This document shows, piece by piece, positions 18,045 to 28,300 of a DNA stretch of 64,000 nt; position 1 is the first letter of the stretch, and each line of letters begins with the position of its first letter. The notes below the pieces were generated by a model, which ran no database searches, was not told the origin of the DNA, and saw only the letters and a list, made by a program, of their open reading frames with translations. A program made the translations under genes and the position numbers. Source of the stretch: Paenibacillus plantiphilus (GTDB taxonomy: Bacteria > Bacillota > Bacilli > Paenibacillales > Paenibacillaceae); NCBI RefSeq assembly GCF_927798095.1, contig NZ_CAKMMF010000021.1, positions 1-64,000 of the forward strand, read 5' to 3'.

Positions 18045-19721
18045 ATGAAAACATTAGATGAATTTTCTCTTGAATACGTCCGTTCTGAAATTACAAGCTT
18101 ATTTATTCATGAAAGAAATACAAATCGATTTGTTAATATATTTTCTGTAGCAGAGATGTGTCCATCCGAACAACCCCTCTCCAAAGTGATTGAGAATAAA
18201 ACAGAACTTAAAACTTATTCAATGCTTAGAGAATCACTTGATGAGAATAGAACAATTTATGCGATACGCACATTTACAGATAATCCTGCAGATGCTATTT
18301 TGTTTTTTCGAGGTATAGAAAATCAAAAAAGGATCATCCAAATTGAAGGTAAGAAACATGAATTAATATCACTAAACGTACTTGAATCAGAACCTCCGAA
18401 CGAAGTTCCAGTACTGGTATCTAATAACTCGGATAAGGCGAACGCTATCTTGGATCTACTTCCAAATCGTCCTGTTTCAATACGAGTATGTTCTCTCTTT
18501 GATTTACAGGGGGTAACATTAAATTCATTTTCAGCTAAAGATAAACAAATTATAGAAAAGTTTTCGATAGAAGTTATTTCTGTTAATCTTCTTGATTATG
18601 AAGAATACATGGGTGGTGTAGTCCTTTGTTTTGCAAATTCTTACTTACGTGAGTTCAAAGAAAGTATTAATAATGAGGGAAACAAAGTACTACTTGATTT
18701 TCGTGAAAGAGAAAATAAATCAATAATTGGTGGGAAAGTATTAATAGTAGATGAGAGGGTTCAAGGGAATGGATTTGAGTTAAATATTAAAATTACTGAA
18801 ACAAAAATGGTTATCCCAATACCATGTTCTCCCCAAGAACTCCGAACAATTATATATTCTCCAAATGGTACAATTTTAGAAGATATGAAAGGCTCATTCA
18901 TCCAAGGATTTATTACTAACGCGAGTATTTCAGGGCCAACAAGACGAATAACTCATACTAGGAAGGATGGGGTTGAAGAAGAAATTATTGTAGAAACAAG
19001 AAATCCTTTTAACAGTTTTCCTAGTCCCCCTGTTTTATCAGTTACACAAAAATTAAGATTAAGTGAAGAAAGACGAATGCTCAATAAATTAGAAAAAGAG
19101 CATGTTTTCATTTATTTTCCTGGGGGTGAATCTTCATTACAGCATGCTAAAACTGTAATTAGAAAATTATTGGGCAGTGCGAACAGTAGATGTGTAATAT
19201 GTGATACTTATCTTTCTGGAGATGACATTATCCGCTTTGCAACACTAGTCTCTAATACTGACGTAAGTATACAATTATTAAGTTCACAATTTTTTTTGAA
19301 AAAGAATTTTGACGGCTCTAGCATTAGTAATCTCACACACGGAGAAAAAATGTCCAAGGTCCTCGAAAGCATTCTTTACCAAGATAGATCATTAAGAATA
19401 GAAGCTAAACTTCTATTAGGAAGTAACAAGAGTCCACTTCATGACCGTTTTTTGATACTGGATGATGAAGTATACATGTTAGGTAGTTCATTAAATGAAT
19501 TCGGATCAAGAGCGACAACACTATTTCGTATTCCTGACCCAAGTCGATTAATTAATCAAGTAGAGGATTGGTGGCAGGACGATAAAATGACAATAGATTT
19601 AAATCAATGGTTGGAAGAAGAGAGAGTTAAAGTATCAACTGAAGCATCTTTGAATTATATACAGAAATGCTTCAGTGTTTTATGTAAAGTATTTAAAAAA
19701 CTAATTCATGTTAAAGGGTGA
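18045..19721 (+). CDS. VPA1262-like protein with a C-terminal PLD-type nuclease site
   Basis: 558 residues, strongly AT-rich compared with the genes to the left. The C-terminal domain has one phospholipase-D-type motif, HDRFLILD, with H466, R468 and D473 (HxRx4D in place of HxKx4D), followed by GSSLNEFG. Such single motifs usually dimerise to form a nuclease or phosphodiesterase site. The N-terminal region reminds me of the VPA1262 family, not verified. GAGGAACAACCT precedes the ATG. Its stop overlaps the next gene, so the two form a unit. A two-gene defence module is plausible, not shown. Confidence 0.6.
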   Translation: MKTLDEFSLEYVRSEITSLFIHERNTNRFVNIFSVAEMCPSEQPLSKVIENKTELKTYSMLRESLDENRTIYAIRTFTDNPADAILFFRGIENQKRIIQIEGKKHELISLNVLESEPPNEVPVLVSNNSDKANAILDLLPNRPVSIRVCSLFDLQGVTLNSFSAKDKQIIEKFSIEVISVNLLDYEEYMGGVVLCFANSYLREFKESINNEGNKVLLDFRERENKSIIGGKVLIVDERVQGNGFELNIKITETKMVIPIPCSPQELRTIIYSPNGTILEDMKGSFIQGFITNASISGPTRRITHTRKDGVEEEIIVETRNPFNSFPSPPVLSVTQKLRLSEERRMLNKLEKEHVFIYFPGGESSLQHAKTVIRKLLGSANSRCVICDTYLSGDDIIRFATLVSNTDVSIQLLSSQFFLKKNFDGSSISNLTHGEKMSKVLESILYQDRSLRIEAKLLLGSNKSPLHDRFLILDDEVYMLGSSLNEFGSRATTLFRIPDPSRLINQVEDWWQDDKMTIDLNQWLEEERVKVSTEASLNYIQKCFSVLCKVFKKLIHVKG

Positions 19722-19726
19722 AGTGC

Positions 19727-21637
19727 ATGGGCCGTGATTGGAGGCTTAACTTATCTTTAAGTAATATAAACATCGATAAGGATTTGCTAATATCAAGTAT
19801 TCGTGACCAATTGGCTTCCGAATATTGGATGGAACAAATAAGGGTTTTTACTGTAAAATGGTTTAGTCAATTGGGTGAAAATCAGAGTCCGCAACAAGAT
19901 AAGATAATTTGCAATAACACCATAGATGAATCTAATTTAATGAAGGCATTTATCTTTGTTCAGAACAAACTTTTTCAAATAATGAATGAAAATTATGAAT
20001 ATGAGTTTGAATTTGAAATCGAGTGCATATATGAATTAATCGGAATGAATTTAGCAAACTTAACAGGGAAAGATTTTGAAAGTTGGGAAACAGTCTATAC
20101 AAGTATTAGAAGAGAGTATGTCATCTGTGATAGTTGGTGTGCTCATCTCCCAATCGAAACAATTAATTCTAATGTGGAGCGGCTTTTAGTATTACCCAAG
20201 TTTGAGCATCCGTTTGAATTAGTGAACCCAATAGGGAGCTTAATGAATCGTAGCAACTGGGATTATTTTATGGAAAGACACAAAGATTTAAGAGCACAGT
20301 CTCTTGATATTTGGGAGTTTATTGAAAAATCGTTGTCGATGATAGAGGGTTTTACTTTTAAACCAATACTCAATTTTCAATCCAACTTAATACATCGATA
20401 TGACAAAAAATTATGGATGCAATGGGTCTTACAACTTCCACTGATAAATTTTCAAGAATATGCATTAACAGAGGTCTCGGATTTGGATGAAACTGAATTA
20501 TTTCTTTCTATCCTTTTAAACTTTGAGGGATTAGAAAAAGAAACATTGAAGGAAAAGGTAGCTTTGTTGATTTGGGTTATTGTGGATTTATGGAGAAAAA
20601 TCGATGAAAATTTAGTAAACAAAAGTGATAAGAGAACAGTGTTTCAAGCAAGTGATGAAACTTTTCGTCAAAAAGTTGAAGAGGAGAAAATAAATTGGCA
20701 AATTGAATTACCCAAGAGGATTGATGATGTTTTCAATTTATTATATTCGAGTGACGAAGGACTGTCGGTTGAAATAACTACTTCGATGTTGTGCCATCTA
20801 AATGCTAGGAATAATAGAACTAAGTTTGTTGTTCTATTACGTGGGAAATTGCTAGATTTTTTATTTTCCAACAACTTGGATTTAATTTCTTTTAATGTAT
20901 TTTTGGAAAAAAAATCAAAAAATTATCTTTTAAGCGGAGCCAGGATAGCTTGTAAACAAGAAAACAGAAGGAATATGGTGGAGGAAGTGTGGAGGGCTTA
21001 CTCAACATTCCTTTCTACAGAAACGTATTATTGGTATCAGCCAGGTATGATTTTAGATGATGAAGAATTACTTCATGCGATGGGTGAGGCATTGTTTTTG
21101 TTGAAATCACCAGATGTAAGTATTATTGAAGCATTTTCAATTATTGAATTACCCACGGAAGGTTGGGGATATCAAGCGGGAAAATATTACTCATCATTTT
21201 CTAATATAACTCATTTATATATTGTGGCGATTCATGCAACTGACTTTCTTAGGGAAGCGAAAAGTCCTCTAGCTTTAAAAATATATGATTATGTTTGGGA
21301 AAAATTCCACAATTGGTTACGTCATCTAAATGGATATTATACAGATGAAATTGATGTAGTATTGCAACAATTGTGGAGTAGATTATATAAGTATTATCCT
21401 TCTAATTACTCTGTTAAAGTGGAAATGGAAATCAAAAGATTGGATAATTTGAAACAAGTATTAATTAGTATTGCTTCGTTGAGAGCAAATATAGCAAAAG
21501 AAGATGGGAGATTATCGGAATCAATCAAACATCAAATTACTCAAATTTACAATCAATGGATTTCTTACACAGAACAAAAGGAGCGCAATAAAAACTTGCT
21601 TGAGTGGATGAAAAAAACCTTTGAAGAAATCAAATGA
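19727..21637 (+). CDS. Unknown helical protein, partner of the PLD-like nuclease gene
   Basis: About 636 residues, rich in L, I, E, W and Y, apparently all-helical, with no catalytic motif that I recognise. The ATG at 19727 is favoured because AAGGGTGAAG precedes it; an in-frame GTG at 19718 overlaps the stop of the previous gene. The tight coupling implies joint function with the PLD-like protein, perhaps as sensor or regulator. Similar base composition suggests co-transfer. Confidence 0.7.
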   Translation: MGRDWRLNLSLSNINIDKDLLISSIRDQLASEYWMEQIRVFTVKWFSQLGENQSPQQDKIICNNTIDESNLMKAFIFVQNKLFQIMNENYEYEFEFEIECIYELIGMNLANLTGKDFESWETVYTSIRREYVICDSWCAHLPIETINSNVERLLVLPKFEHPFELVNPIGSLMNRSNWDYFMERHKDLRAQSLDIWEFIEKSLSMIEGFTFKPILNFQSNLIHRYDKKLWMQWVLQLPLINFQEYALTEVSDLDETELFLSILLNFEGLEKETLKEKVALLIWVIVDLWRKIDENLVNKSDKRTVFQASDETFRQKVEEEKINWQIELPKRIDDVFNLLYSSDEGLSVEITTSMLCHLNARNNRTKFVVLLRGKLLDFLFSNNLDLISFNVFLEKKSKNYLLSGARIACKQENRRNMVEEVWRAYSTFLSTETYYWYQPGMILDDEELLHAMGEALFLLKSPDVSIIEAFSIIELPTEGWGYQAGKYYSSFSNITHLYIVAIHATDFLREAKSPLALKIYDYVWEKFHNWLRHLNGYYTDEIDVVLQQLWSRLYKYYPSNYSVKVEMEIKRLDNLKQVLISIASLRANIAKEDGRLSESIKHQITQIYNQWISYTEQKERNKNLLEWMKKTFEEIK

Positions 21638-21805
21638 GCCATGAGTGCGGCAGTGATTATCATTGTATGACATTGGACGTGGGCATTCAGGCTACACAGA
21701 TATCATAAATTCCGCTAAGCTAAATTGCTAAAGCTTCAAGAATATAACTTACAAATTTCCTGGTATATAACAGAAATTCGCCCACCAAACGTGGGCGACG
21801 ACACT

Positions 21806-23971
21806 TTAGGCTTGTTTTACGTGATAGTTAAATACAAACATAAGAGCGGCATTCAAAGCATCTGTCAGGGCAGAGATCATTTTTTGCACGTGTTCTGTTT
21901 TATCTATCAACAAATCTTGCTGGTAGCCATTTTCAATATACTCATGGTACAATTCGAACTGAGCATCCTTCGTTCGAAGCAGTTCCTCGGATGCTTTTAA
22001 AAACTCTGGGAAACGCTCTTTTCCGAATTTCGTAGAGAGAACATTTGCCATGATGTGGCGATACAGTATTGCTGCAGCAAATGCTGCTGGATTTGAGTAT
22101 TGAATGACTCTCTTACGGAACTCATCCTTATCCTCATCTGAAATGACTCCATTTAACTCTACTGCTGAATCTAGCAGAGCAATAATAAGATTCGGGTTAA
22201 TAAAGTTTTGGACATTTGTTGGGAAGGTTATAGTGATGTTTTTGCAATTGTAAAAATAATTTTCATTAATGTTAGATACCCAACCATGGCCATCCCGAAG
22301 ATTCCTCACAAGTGTATTCCAACTGTTCCCATGTGGGTTTAATCCAGTGTTTTTTGAAATGTTAGAAAGAGAAGGATCAATTACTTGTGATTTAACAGAT
22401 GGATCGCTGAGCCAGAAGTTCCTAAGGACTTTAAATACCTCTGATTTTTGAACTCTGAAGGGAGCGCCCTCGTCTTTTAATACAAAATGAATTCGTGTAT
22501 TTGAAACAAGAAAGTCCTTGGCTAATGCGCTCAATATCATTGGAACGACCTGTGCAGGGCTAAAAGAAGGATATAAGTATTTACGATCTTGCTTATCGAG
22601 CGGTTTTTTAAACATTACTGGTAATGTTACTGCTGGATTCTTCCGGACCATACTCTCCCGAATAGGTCGAGTAAGTTCCTGGTATTCTGTTTCCAGTTTT
22701 ACTCCCAATTCCTCTGGATCAAGAGTCTCCTCAAGACCCTCCTCCTCCTTCTCAGCTTCGTCTTTTCTAATAGAATCAGCAAATTCATCTGCTTTAGTGC
22801 CTATTAGGATAAAGGGTACTTCTTTTCTGTACTGTTCAAGGATTTCAGACAAATGACTAATCATTTTTTTTTGGTTGGGATTGTTCATCAATGGAAGAAC
22901 AACTAAAAGAGCATCATATTGCTTATTATAAAGGAAGTTTCTCAGATTCACTTTTTCTGCTTCATCATCCTCGCTGTTGTGATAAAGCCCGCGGGTATCC
23001 TCCAAGGAAAATGCGTAATGCCCCTCGAACGTGCCATAGGTTTGCTGCAACTCTTTGCTCACCTGAGTGCTATTTATTTCATTTGAAACAAAATTCATTT
23101 CAAGCACAGAATTCATTGGTATATATATAAGGATTTCCTCGCAAAGTACCTCAAGCGAGAGGCGCTTTCCCTTTTGAAGATCATTGTTTGTAAAGAATGC
23201 TTTGGCAAACTCACTGTCCATTTGATGATGATGCAGTTCAACAAAGAAGTAGCCGTCGTCTGAAACATCATTCTCATTAAAGTAAGCTTGGAATTTTTCG
23301 CCGAGCAAGAGCTCGAGCTCATTGTACAGTTCATCTAAGACTGTCCGTGTTTCCGTGCTTGCTTGAAGATGATTAACTGTATTCATCAAAATAAGCTCTT
23401 TTAGCTTTCGAGATTGTTTTTTAATATCTTTTTCCTCAGTGTTATTGACAGACTCGTTATAAATCCAACTGGCATTTTCAAGGGCAAAAGGACTCAAGGC
23501 TTTTGATAGTTTTTCCACAGTGGCGTTTACGAGTTTTTCATCGATTAGATTATACTGAGCTTCTGTGTTATTTTTTGTGAAAAACTGTTGTGTGATTTTT
23601 TTTGTCAGTTCCTCGTTAATTTGAGTTTGCTCCATTTCTCTGACCTTTTTATGATCACGAGAAATCAAATCTGCTAGCGGTCCTGCTGCTTTATTAACAA
23701 AATCATCGTAAGGCACGTATGGCTGCTTGGGTTTGACAGCAACAATTATTCTCTCCTTTAGAGCGGTAGTAAAAATAAATCGTTTTTCCCGAACAGTCCC
23801 ACTACCTTCACCTATAATGTCGTCCAATAGGGGATGAAACAATACAGAAGCAAATTGCTTTACTAGGGCCGTCTTGCCAACTCCTGTCGGTCCAATAGCA
23901 AGCAGACTCTTAACATACGGTGCTAGGAGCAACCCATTTTTATCGGCAGCATTGATTTCAGTTTTTTGCAT
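21806..23971 (-). CDS. Large P-loop GTPase with a long insertion between G1 and G3
   Basis: 721 residues. GTPase motifs are in order: G1 GPTGVGKT (residues 27-34), G3 DTRG near residue 323, and G4 TKAD near residue 393. The approximately 290 residues between G1 and G3 are far more than in Ras-like proteins and look helical and charged. The C-terminal half is helical. ATG 23971 is chosen after GAAAGAGGT; the in-frame GTG at 23989 lacks a site. Transcribed divergently from the DruA/FtsK locus. Dynamin-like or other membrane GTPase roles are possible; nothing fixes its function. Confidence 0.7.
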   Translation of the reverse strand: MQKTEINAADKNGLLLAPYVKSLLAIGPTGVGKTALVKQFASVLFHPLLDDIIGEGSGTVREKRFIFTTALKERIIVAVKPKQPYVPYDDFVNKAAGPLADLISRDHKKVREMEQTQINEELTKKITQQFFTKNNTEAQYNLIDEKLVNATVEKLSKALSPFALENASWIYNESVNNTEEKDIKKQSRKLKELILMNTVNHLQASTETRTVLDELYNELELLLGEKFQAYFNENDVSDDGYFFVELHHHQMDSEFAKAFFTNNDLQKGKRLSLEVLCEEILIYIPMNSVLEMNFVSNEINSTQVSKELQQTYGTFEGHYAFSLEDTRGLYHNSEDDEAEKVNLRNFLYNKQYDALLVVLPLMNNPNQKKMISHLSEILEQYRKEVPFILIGTKADEFADSIRKDEAEKEEEGLEETLDPEELGVKLETEYQELTRPIRESMVRKNPAVTLPVMFKKPLDKQDRKYLYPSFSPAQVVPMILSALAKDFLVSNTRIHFVLKDEGAPFRVQKSEVFKVLRNFWLSDPSVKSQVIDPSLSNISKNTGLNPHGNSWNTLVRNLRDGHGWVSNINENYFYNCKNITITFPTNVQNFINPNLIIALLDSAVELNGVISDEDKDEFRKRVIQYSNPAAFAAAILYRHIMANVLSTKFGKERFPEFLKASEELLRTKDAQFELYHEYIENGYQQDLLIDKTEHVQKMISALTDALNAALMFVFNYHVKQA

Positions 23972-24378
23972 TTTATTACCTCTTTCCACGTTTTTTTTTT
24001 GGAAACTAAAAACCGCCCATACATTTGAAAGTAGGGCGGTAGAACGCGTGGAAATAAACTCCTGTATAATTAAAGGATCATACCTTGAAGTTTTTTCTCA
24101 TCGTTGACGCCTCCCCGACTGGTAAGTGACATTTCTATCACCTACAGCGATGCTGTAGCGGACGATTATTTAGTTTCCTCAATTATCCATAAAATGCGGG
24201 AGGGTGTCAACATCTTTTTTTATGGATAATTGAGGTGCAATTGTTTCCCTCATAATTTATGGTATTGCACATATAAGTTTGAGATCTCGTAATTATTTAT
24301 TGTGTACACCTGCATTTAACGGTATAATTGGGGGAAAGACTTACCCTGTGAGATTTTTATTCTGGAGCTGATGAATAA
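23972..24378. promoter_or_regulatory. Divergent control region between the GTPase and the XRE-led operon
   Basis: No gene. Structured elements: ACCGCCC/GGGCGGT hairpin at about 24011-24039; CTACAGC-GAT-GCTGTAG hairpin at 24142-24158; a perfect 18-base inverted repeat with arms 24177-24194 and 24218-24235 (left arm CCTCAATTATCCATAAAA); and a sigma-A-like promoter at 24300-24328 facing the XRE gene. Confidence 0.7.
24300..24328 (+). promoter_or_regulatory. Promoter with overlapping GTGTACAC palindrome
   Basis: TTGTGT (24300-24305), 17-base spacer, perfect TATAAT (24323-24328), 50 bases upstream of the XRE gene. The 8-base palindrome GTGTACAC (24302-24309) overlaps the -35 and is a candidate operator for the regulator encoded just downstream. 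Confidence 0.6.
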
Positions 24379-24588
24379 ATGGGCGTTAGCTATAAGAGGC
24401 TTTGGAAGCTGCTAATTGATAAGGACATAAAAAAAACTCAGTTGAGGGAAATGTCAGGAATTAGCGCGAGTACCTTTGCTAAGCTTGGCCGAAATGAGAA
24501 CGTAACTACTGATGTTCTTGTTAAGGTATGTCGAGCATTGAATTGTGATATAGGTGATATCATGGAAGTTACAGATAATGAAAATTAA
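24379..24588 (+). CDS. Small XRE/Cro-type repressor
   Basis: 69-residue helix-turn-helix protein (KKTQLREMSGISASTFAKLGRNE as recognition region, RALNCDIGDIMEV at the end), of the compact type that leads many restriction and phage operons. GGAG lies upstream of the ATG. It is the first gene of the locus up to 35110 and lies 5 bases before the next ATG. Likely autoregulates through the palindrome in its promoter; inferred, not shown. Confidence 0.85.
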   Translation: MGVSYKRLWKLLIDKDIKKTQLREMSGISASTFAKLGRNENVTTDVLVKVCRALNCDIGDIMEVTDNEN

Positions 24589-24593
24589 TACAT

Positions 24594-25319
24594 ATGAAAT
24601 TAGGCGATAGGATGAGCGGTTTTGTAAAAGGGATTTTTATAGAAGAATGTAAAAATAGATTTTTATGTCTGGTCAAAATAAAAAATGAGCAGCATCTTTG
24701 TTATGTTGCTAGTTCAGCAAGATTATCTAATTTTGTCGATTTAATAGGAAAGCAGGTCTTGTTAATAAAGAACAAGGGGGCTCGGACAAGGACAGAGTAT
24801 ACCTTGTATGCGGTGAAAAATGCTAATGATTATATTGTACTTAATCTAAGCGCAGCGAATACTCTTTTGCTAGAGGTTATTCGTAAAGAATATTCTTCTG
24901 ATATATCCATCCAAAAAGAGAAATTTACGCTTGAGGGGTATAAATCAGATCACCTGGTGGTGTCTGCTCCGCCTACAATAGTTGAGGCTAAGAGTATACT
25001 TTCAGATAAAGTAGAAGTAAGATTTCCGTCAGTAAACGGGGAACGCTCCGTCAGGCAACTAAAAGCACTTGAAGAAGCATTGCTAAAGGGCTACCATGTG
25101 CGCTATTGCTTGGTATTGCTCTCATCTTATATAGACAATGTAACACTGGACAAATCAGCTGCGGATTTTAATTTAAGGCTTAAAAAATGTGTTGAGCTAG
25201 GTATGAGGGTTGAAACGTATCGATTAAAGGTAACTCGAAAGCTTCAATTTTTTATAGAGCGTGACAGTCATCTAGAGAATAGCATTTTGGGAAATGAGGT
25301 CTTATTGAATGCTGAATAG
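24594..25319 (+). CDS. SfsA-like protein (OB fold plus nuclease domain)
   Basis: 241 residues. The N-terminal part (FVKGIFIEECKNRFLCLVKI...ARTRTEYTLYAVKN) aligns by eye with the OB-fold half of SfsA (KRFLADVEL...RKLRYTWELV). The C-terminal half has IVEAKS where SfsA has the nuclease motif VEVKN, then VRFPSVNGERSVRQLKALEEAL and a CVELGMRVETYRLKV ending that mirrors the SfsA C-terminus. SfsA proteins bind DNA and have an ExK nuclease-like core. Here the gene sits inside a defence-like operon rather than alone, overlapping the next gene by 11 bases. Confidence 0.65.
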   Translation: MKLGDRMSGFVKGIFIEECKNRFLCLVKIKNEQHLCYVASSARLSNFVDLIGKQVLLIKNKGARTRTEYTLYAVKNANDYIVLNLSAANTLLLEVIRKEYSSDISIQKEKFTLEGYKSDHLVVSAPPTIVEAKSILSDKVEVRFPSVNGERSVRQLKALEEALLKGYHVRYCLVLLSSYIDNVTLDKSAADFNLRLKKCVELGMRVETYRLKVTRKLQFFIERDSHLENSILGNEVLLNAE

Positions 25320-28300
25320 AACAATCTCTTTCAGGCCAAAACTCGAGGGCCAATTTAGAATGAGATTTTATAATGCAGTTTCTTTAATTCAGGAAACAAC
25401 CTCTATAGCCAATATTGAGCAAATTGTAGACGACGAAGTATCATGGGTTGAAAATGATTGCTTGGTCAATATGGCTCAAAGAAAAAAATATCGTGCTGTC
25501 TGGCTATTGTTTAGAGATTTGATTCGTGCCTCATGGAAGGCGTGCTACAGAGAGGGCGTCCTAGAAATGCGCCTTCCGATATTGGACCAAAATGAAATAC
25601 AAGATGCTTCGACTCCTGAAATAAAAGGTTTACTTAGAAGTTGGATGCAAGAAAGTCGGCTAGATCGCTTGCTTTCTTATTCGGATTTCATTACCCGAAT
25701 GGAGGCGCCCGCGTCAGGTAAAAAGGATATTTCATGTCTAATAGCAGATGGAGGCTATTTGGCAGATAAGCTTCAAAGTGTACTAAATCAAAAAACTCCC
25801 ATTGAGGATGCGGTTAGTCCTTACCTACAGCTCGTTAAAGAAAATGAAAGAGATACGTTTACGGGCTTGAGGCTCTCGGACATCTGGAGATATTTTAGAT
25901 TAACTTGGTCAACTCCAGCCGAGACAACACCTGGACGTACAATGCAATACCTTATTCGAGATGCTGCACATCCTATGCATGCTGTTATGGGGATAGCTTC
26001 ACTTGAAAATTGTGCAATGCAAATAACCTGTAGGGATGATGATATTGGCTGGACACCAAAATCCTTTACCAAGAAGCTCGTTGCCCTTAAGGAATTAAAG
26101 GAAGTTTATAGCGAGTTTGAGCGGTTACTTTCATTTTTAGAAGAGGGAATACAAGGGATTGATTATCAGGATCTGTGCTCAGAGGCAGAAATATTAAATC
26201 CTTCTGAGGAAACAGTGAAAATGCTGCAATTCAAGGCAGCCGCAGCTGAGGAAGAGCGTCAGTATTTACTCAAGCTATCCCAGAGTGAGAAACGGAATGA
26301 ATTAGAAGAAAAAAGTGAATTGGGAAGTATTTCTCGAGAGACCGAGAATGCTTTGTACCTTAGAAAAAGAGCTGAGCAATTATCAAAGCTGCTTCAATCA
26401 AAAAAGCTGTTAAACGATCTGATGTTTGGCTCGAATTTTGAGCGAATGTGGCTTCCCTTTGCCGAAAGTGAGACTGGCTATTCAGCAATTCGAACTGCAT
26501 TAATTGCTCAAAAGGGTAAGCATATTGGCTCAAGCATGATGGAGTTGAATGTATGCGGCGCAGTCCCCCCGTATAACGAAATTCTGGGAGGTAAGCTAGT
26601 GGCTCTTTTAGCCACCTCCCCTCAGGTGATATATGACTATTATAAACGCTATGATTTACGTAGGAGCGAGATCGCAAGTCGTCTAAAGGGGGAGGATGTT
26701 CGAAGATCTGCTGAGCTAGTATATATTGGTACTACATCCCTCTATTATGTTGGGTCTAGTCAGTATAATAGATTAAAGGTTCCAAAGGAGATTCTAGAAA
26801 CGGATTTTGATATCCAGTGGCGTAGATTAGGCAAGACCTTTGGCTTTGGAACCATGCATATCAGCAAGGCTACTACTATGAGCTTAACAGAGGCTACAAG
26901 TGATATTGGATTTACACGGATCAATCACGTTTTTGGAGAAGGCGCAAGCCCCAAAATGCGACTGATGAGTATGGCGATACGTGAATTACTTGAAACGAAT
27001 CAAGAGGAAGCAAAGGAACTTTCGAAGCATGCTATGTCACGAATTGTTTATGGTGCATCATTAGCAAAGAATACTAAGGAGTATCTTCTTGGCTTAGAGG
27101 ACAAAGCAAATTATGGCTTTGACATTGAGGATTACATCGTGGGAACAAAGAAGATTATTAGCTTTTGGCAGCAGAGGTGGGTTTTAAGTCGTTTAAGGTT
27201 TACTCCCATCTTTGATCGGATAAGGGCCTTTGATAAAACTGCCTTCTTAGTCAGTAGCGATATAAAAAAGCAGTCAGATTGGAAATTTGAAAGGCTAAAG
27301 GAGGCCTTGATCATGCACTATCCGGAAATTGATCGATCCGTCTTCAATTTCATTAGTGGCTTTTATCGCGGCAGCAGTGCATATGCGGATAATGTAGATA
27401 ACCAGTATCTTTCCCAAATTCATGTTGTTACAGAACTGGACACTGCAATAATAGATGCTGTTTCTTCGGGAAAGGATGTAGTCTTAACTGGAAACCCGGG
27501 AGATGGGAAGACTCATATTATTCGAATGCTCCTACCAACGTTATCTGAGCTCCCCAACCCACCCAAAATAGAGATTGATGCGAGTACCTTGTCTAATGAA
27601 GAGATATTTGAACGCTGGAGTGCCTCTAGGCAGGCGGGGGTTCCCTTCGTTATTGCAATAAATGCAGCCGTTCTTTTTTCTCTCTCTAATGAATATGCAG
27701 ATTTTATGCCAATTGCCGAAGCAAAGATGCAAATGATCAATTCCACTGTTTTTCATAATGAAAGCTTTGAATTTAAAGAATCCATTGTATTTGACCTCAG
27801 TAAGCGTGAGGCATTATCACCAAGCATTGTTAAACGAGTCATTGATAATTTAACTAATAAAAGCAATTTTGAAGGCTGTGGTATTTGCCAGTTTACCTCT
27901 TCCTGCGAGGTTTTAAGAAATGCAGAGTTGTTGAAGAATTCATTATTCCAGAACAGACTCTCAATAATCTTAACGAGAGTCGCGCTTCAAGGCCATCATG
28001 CGACCTTAAGAGAGTTGTTTGGATTTATTTCGTACCTTTTGTTTGGGAATCGTACATGTGAGAAAATGCACGCTACCTCAGGTGAAAATGAATTTGCTTT
28101 GGTAAACCTAATCTATAGCGGCAAGGGAGCTTTATTTGATGCTGTTCGTCAATCCTTTGATCCTGCTCGAGTCTCTCATCCTATTTGGGATGAAAAGCTG
28201 CTTCAAAATAATATAGACAAAGATACGTGGGTTGAAGACCTATTGATCTCGTCTGAAGCGATTGACGTTAATAATGTTGAATTGTTCAAATTAAGAAAAC

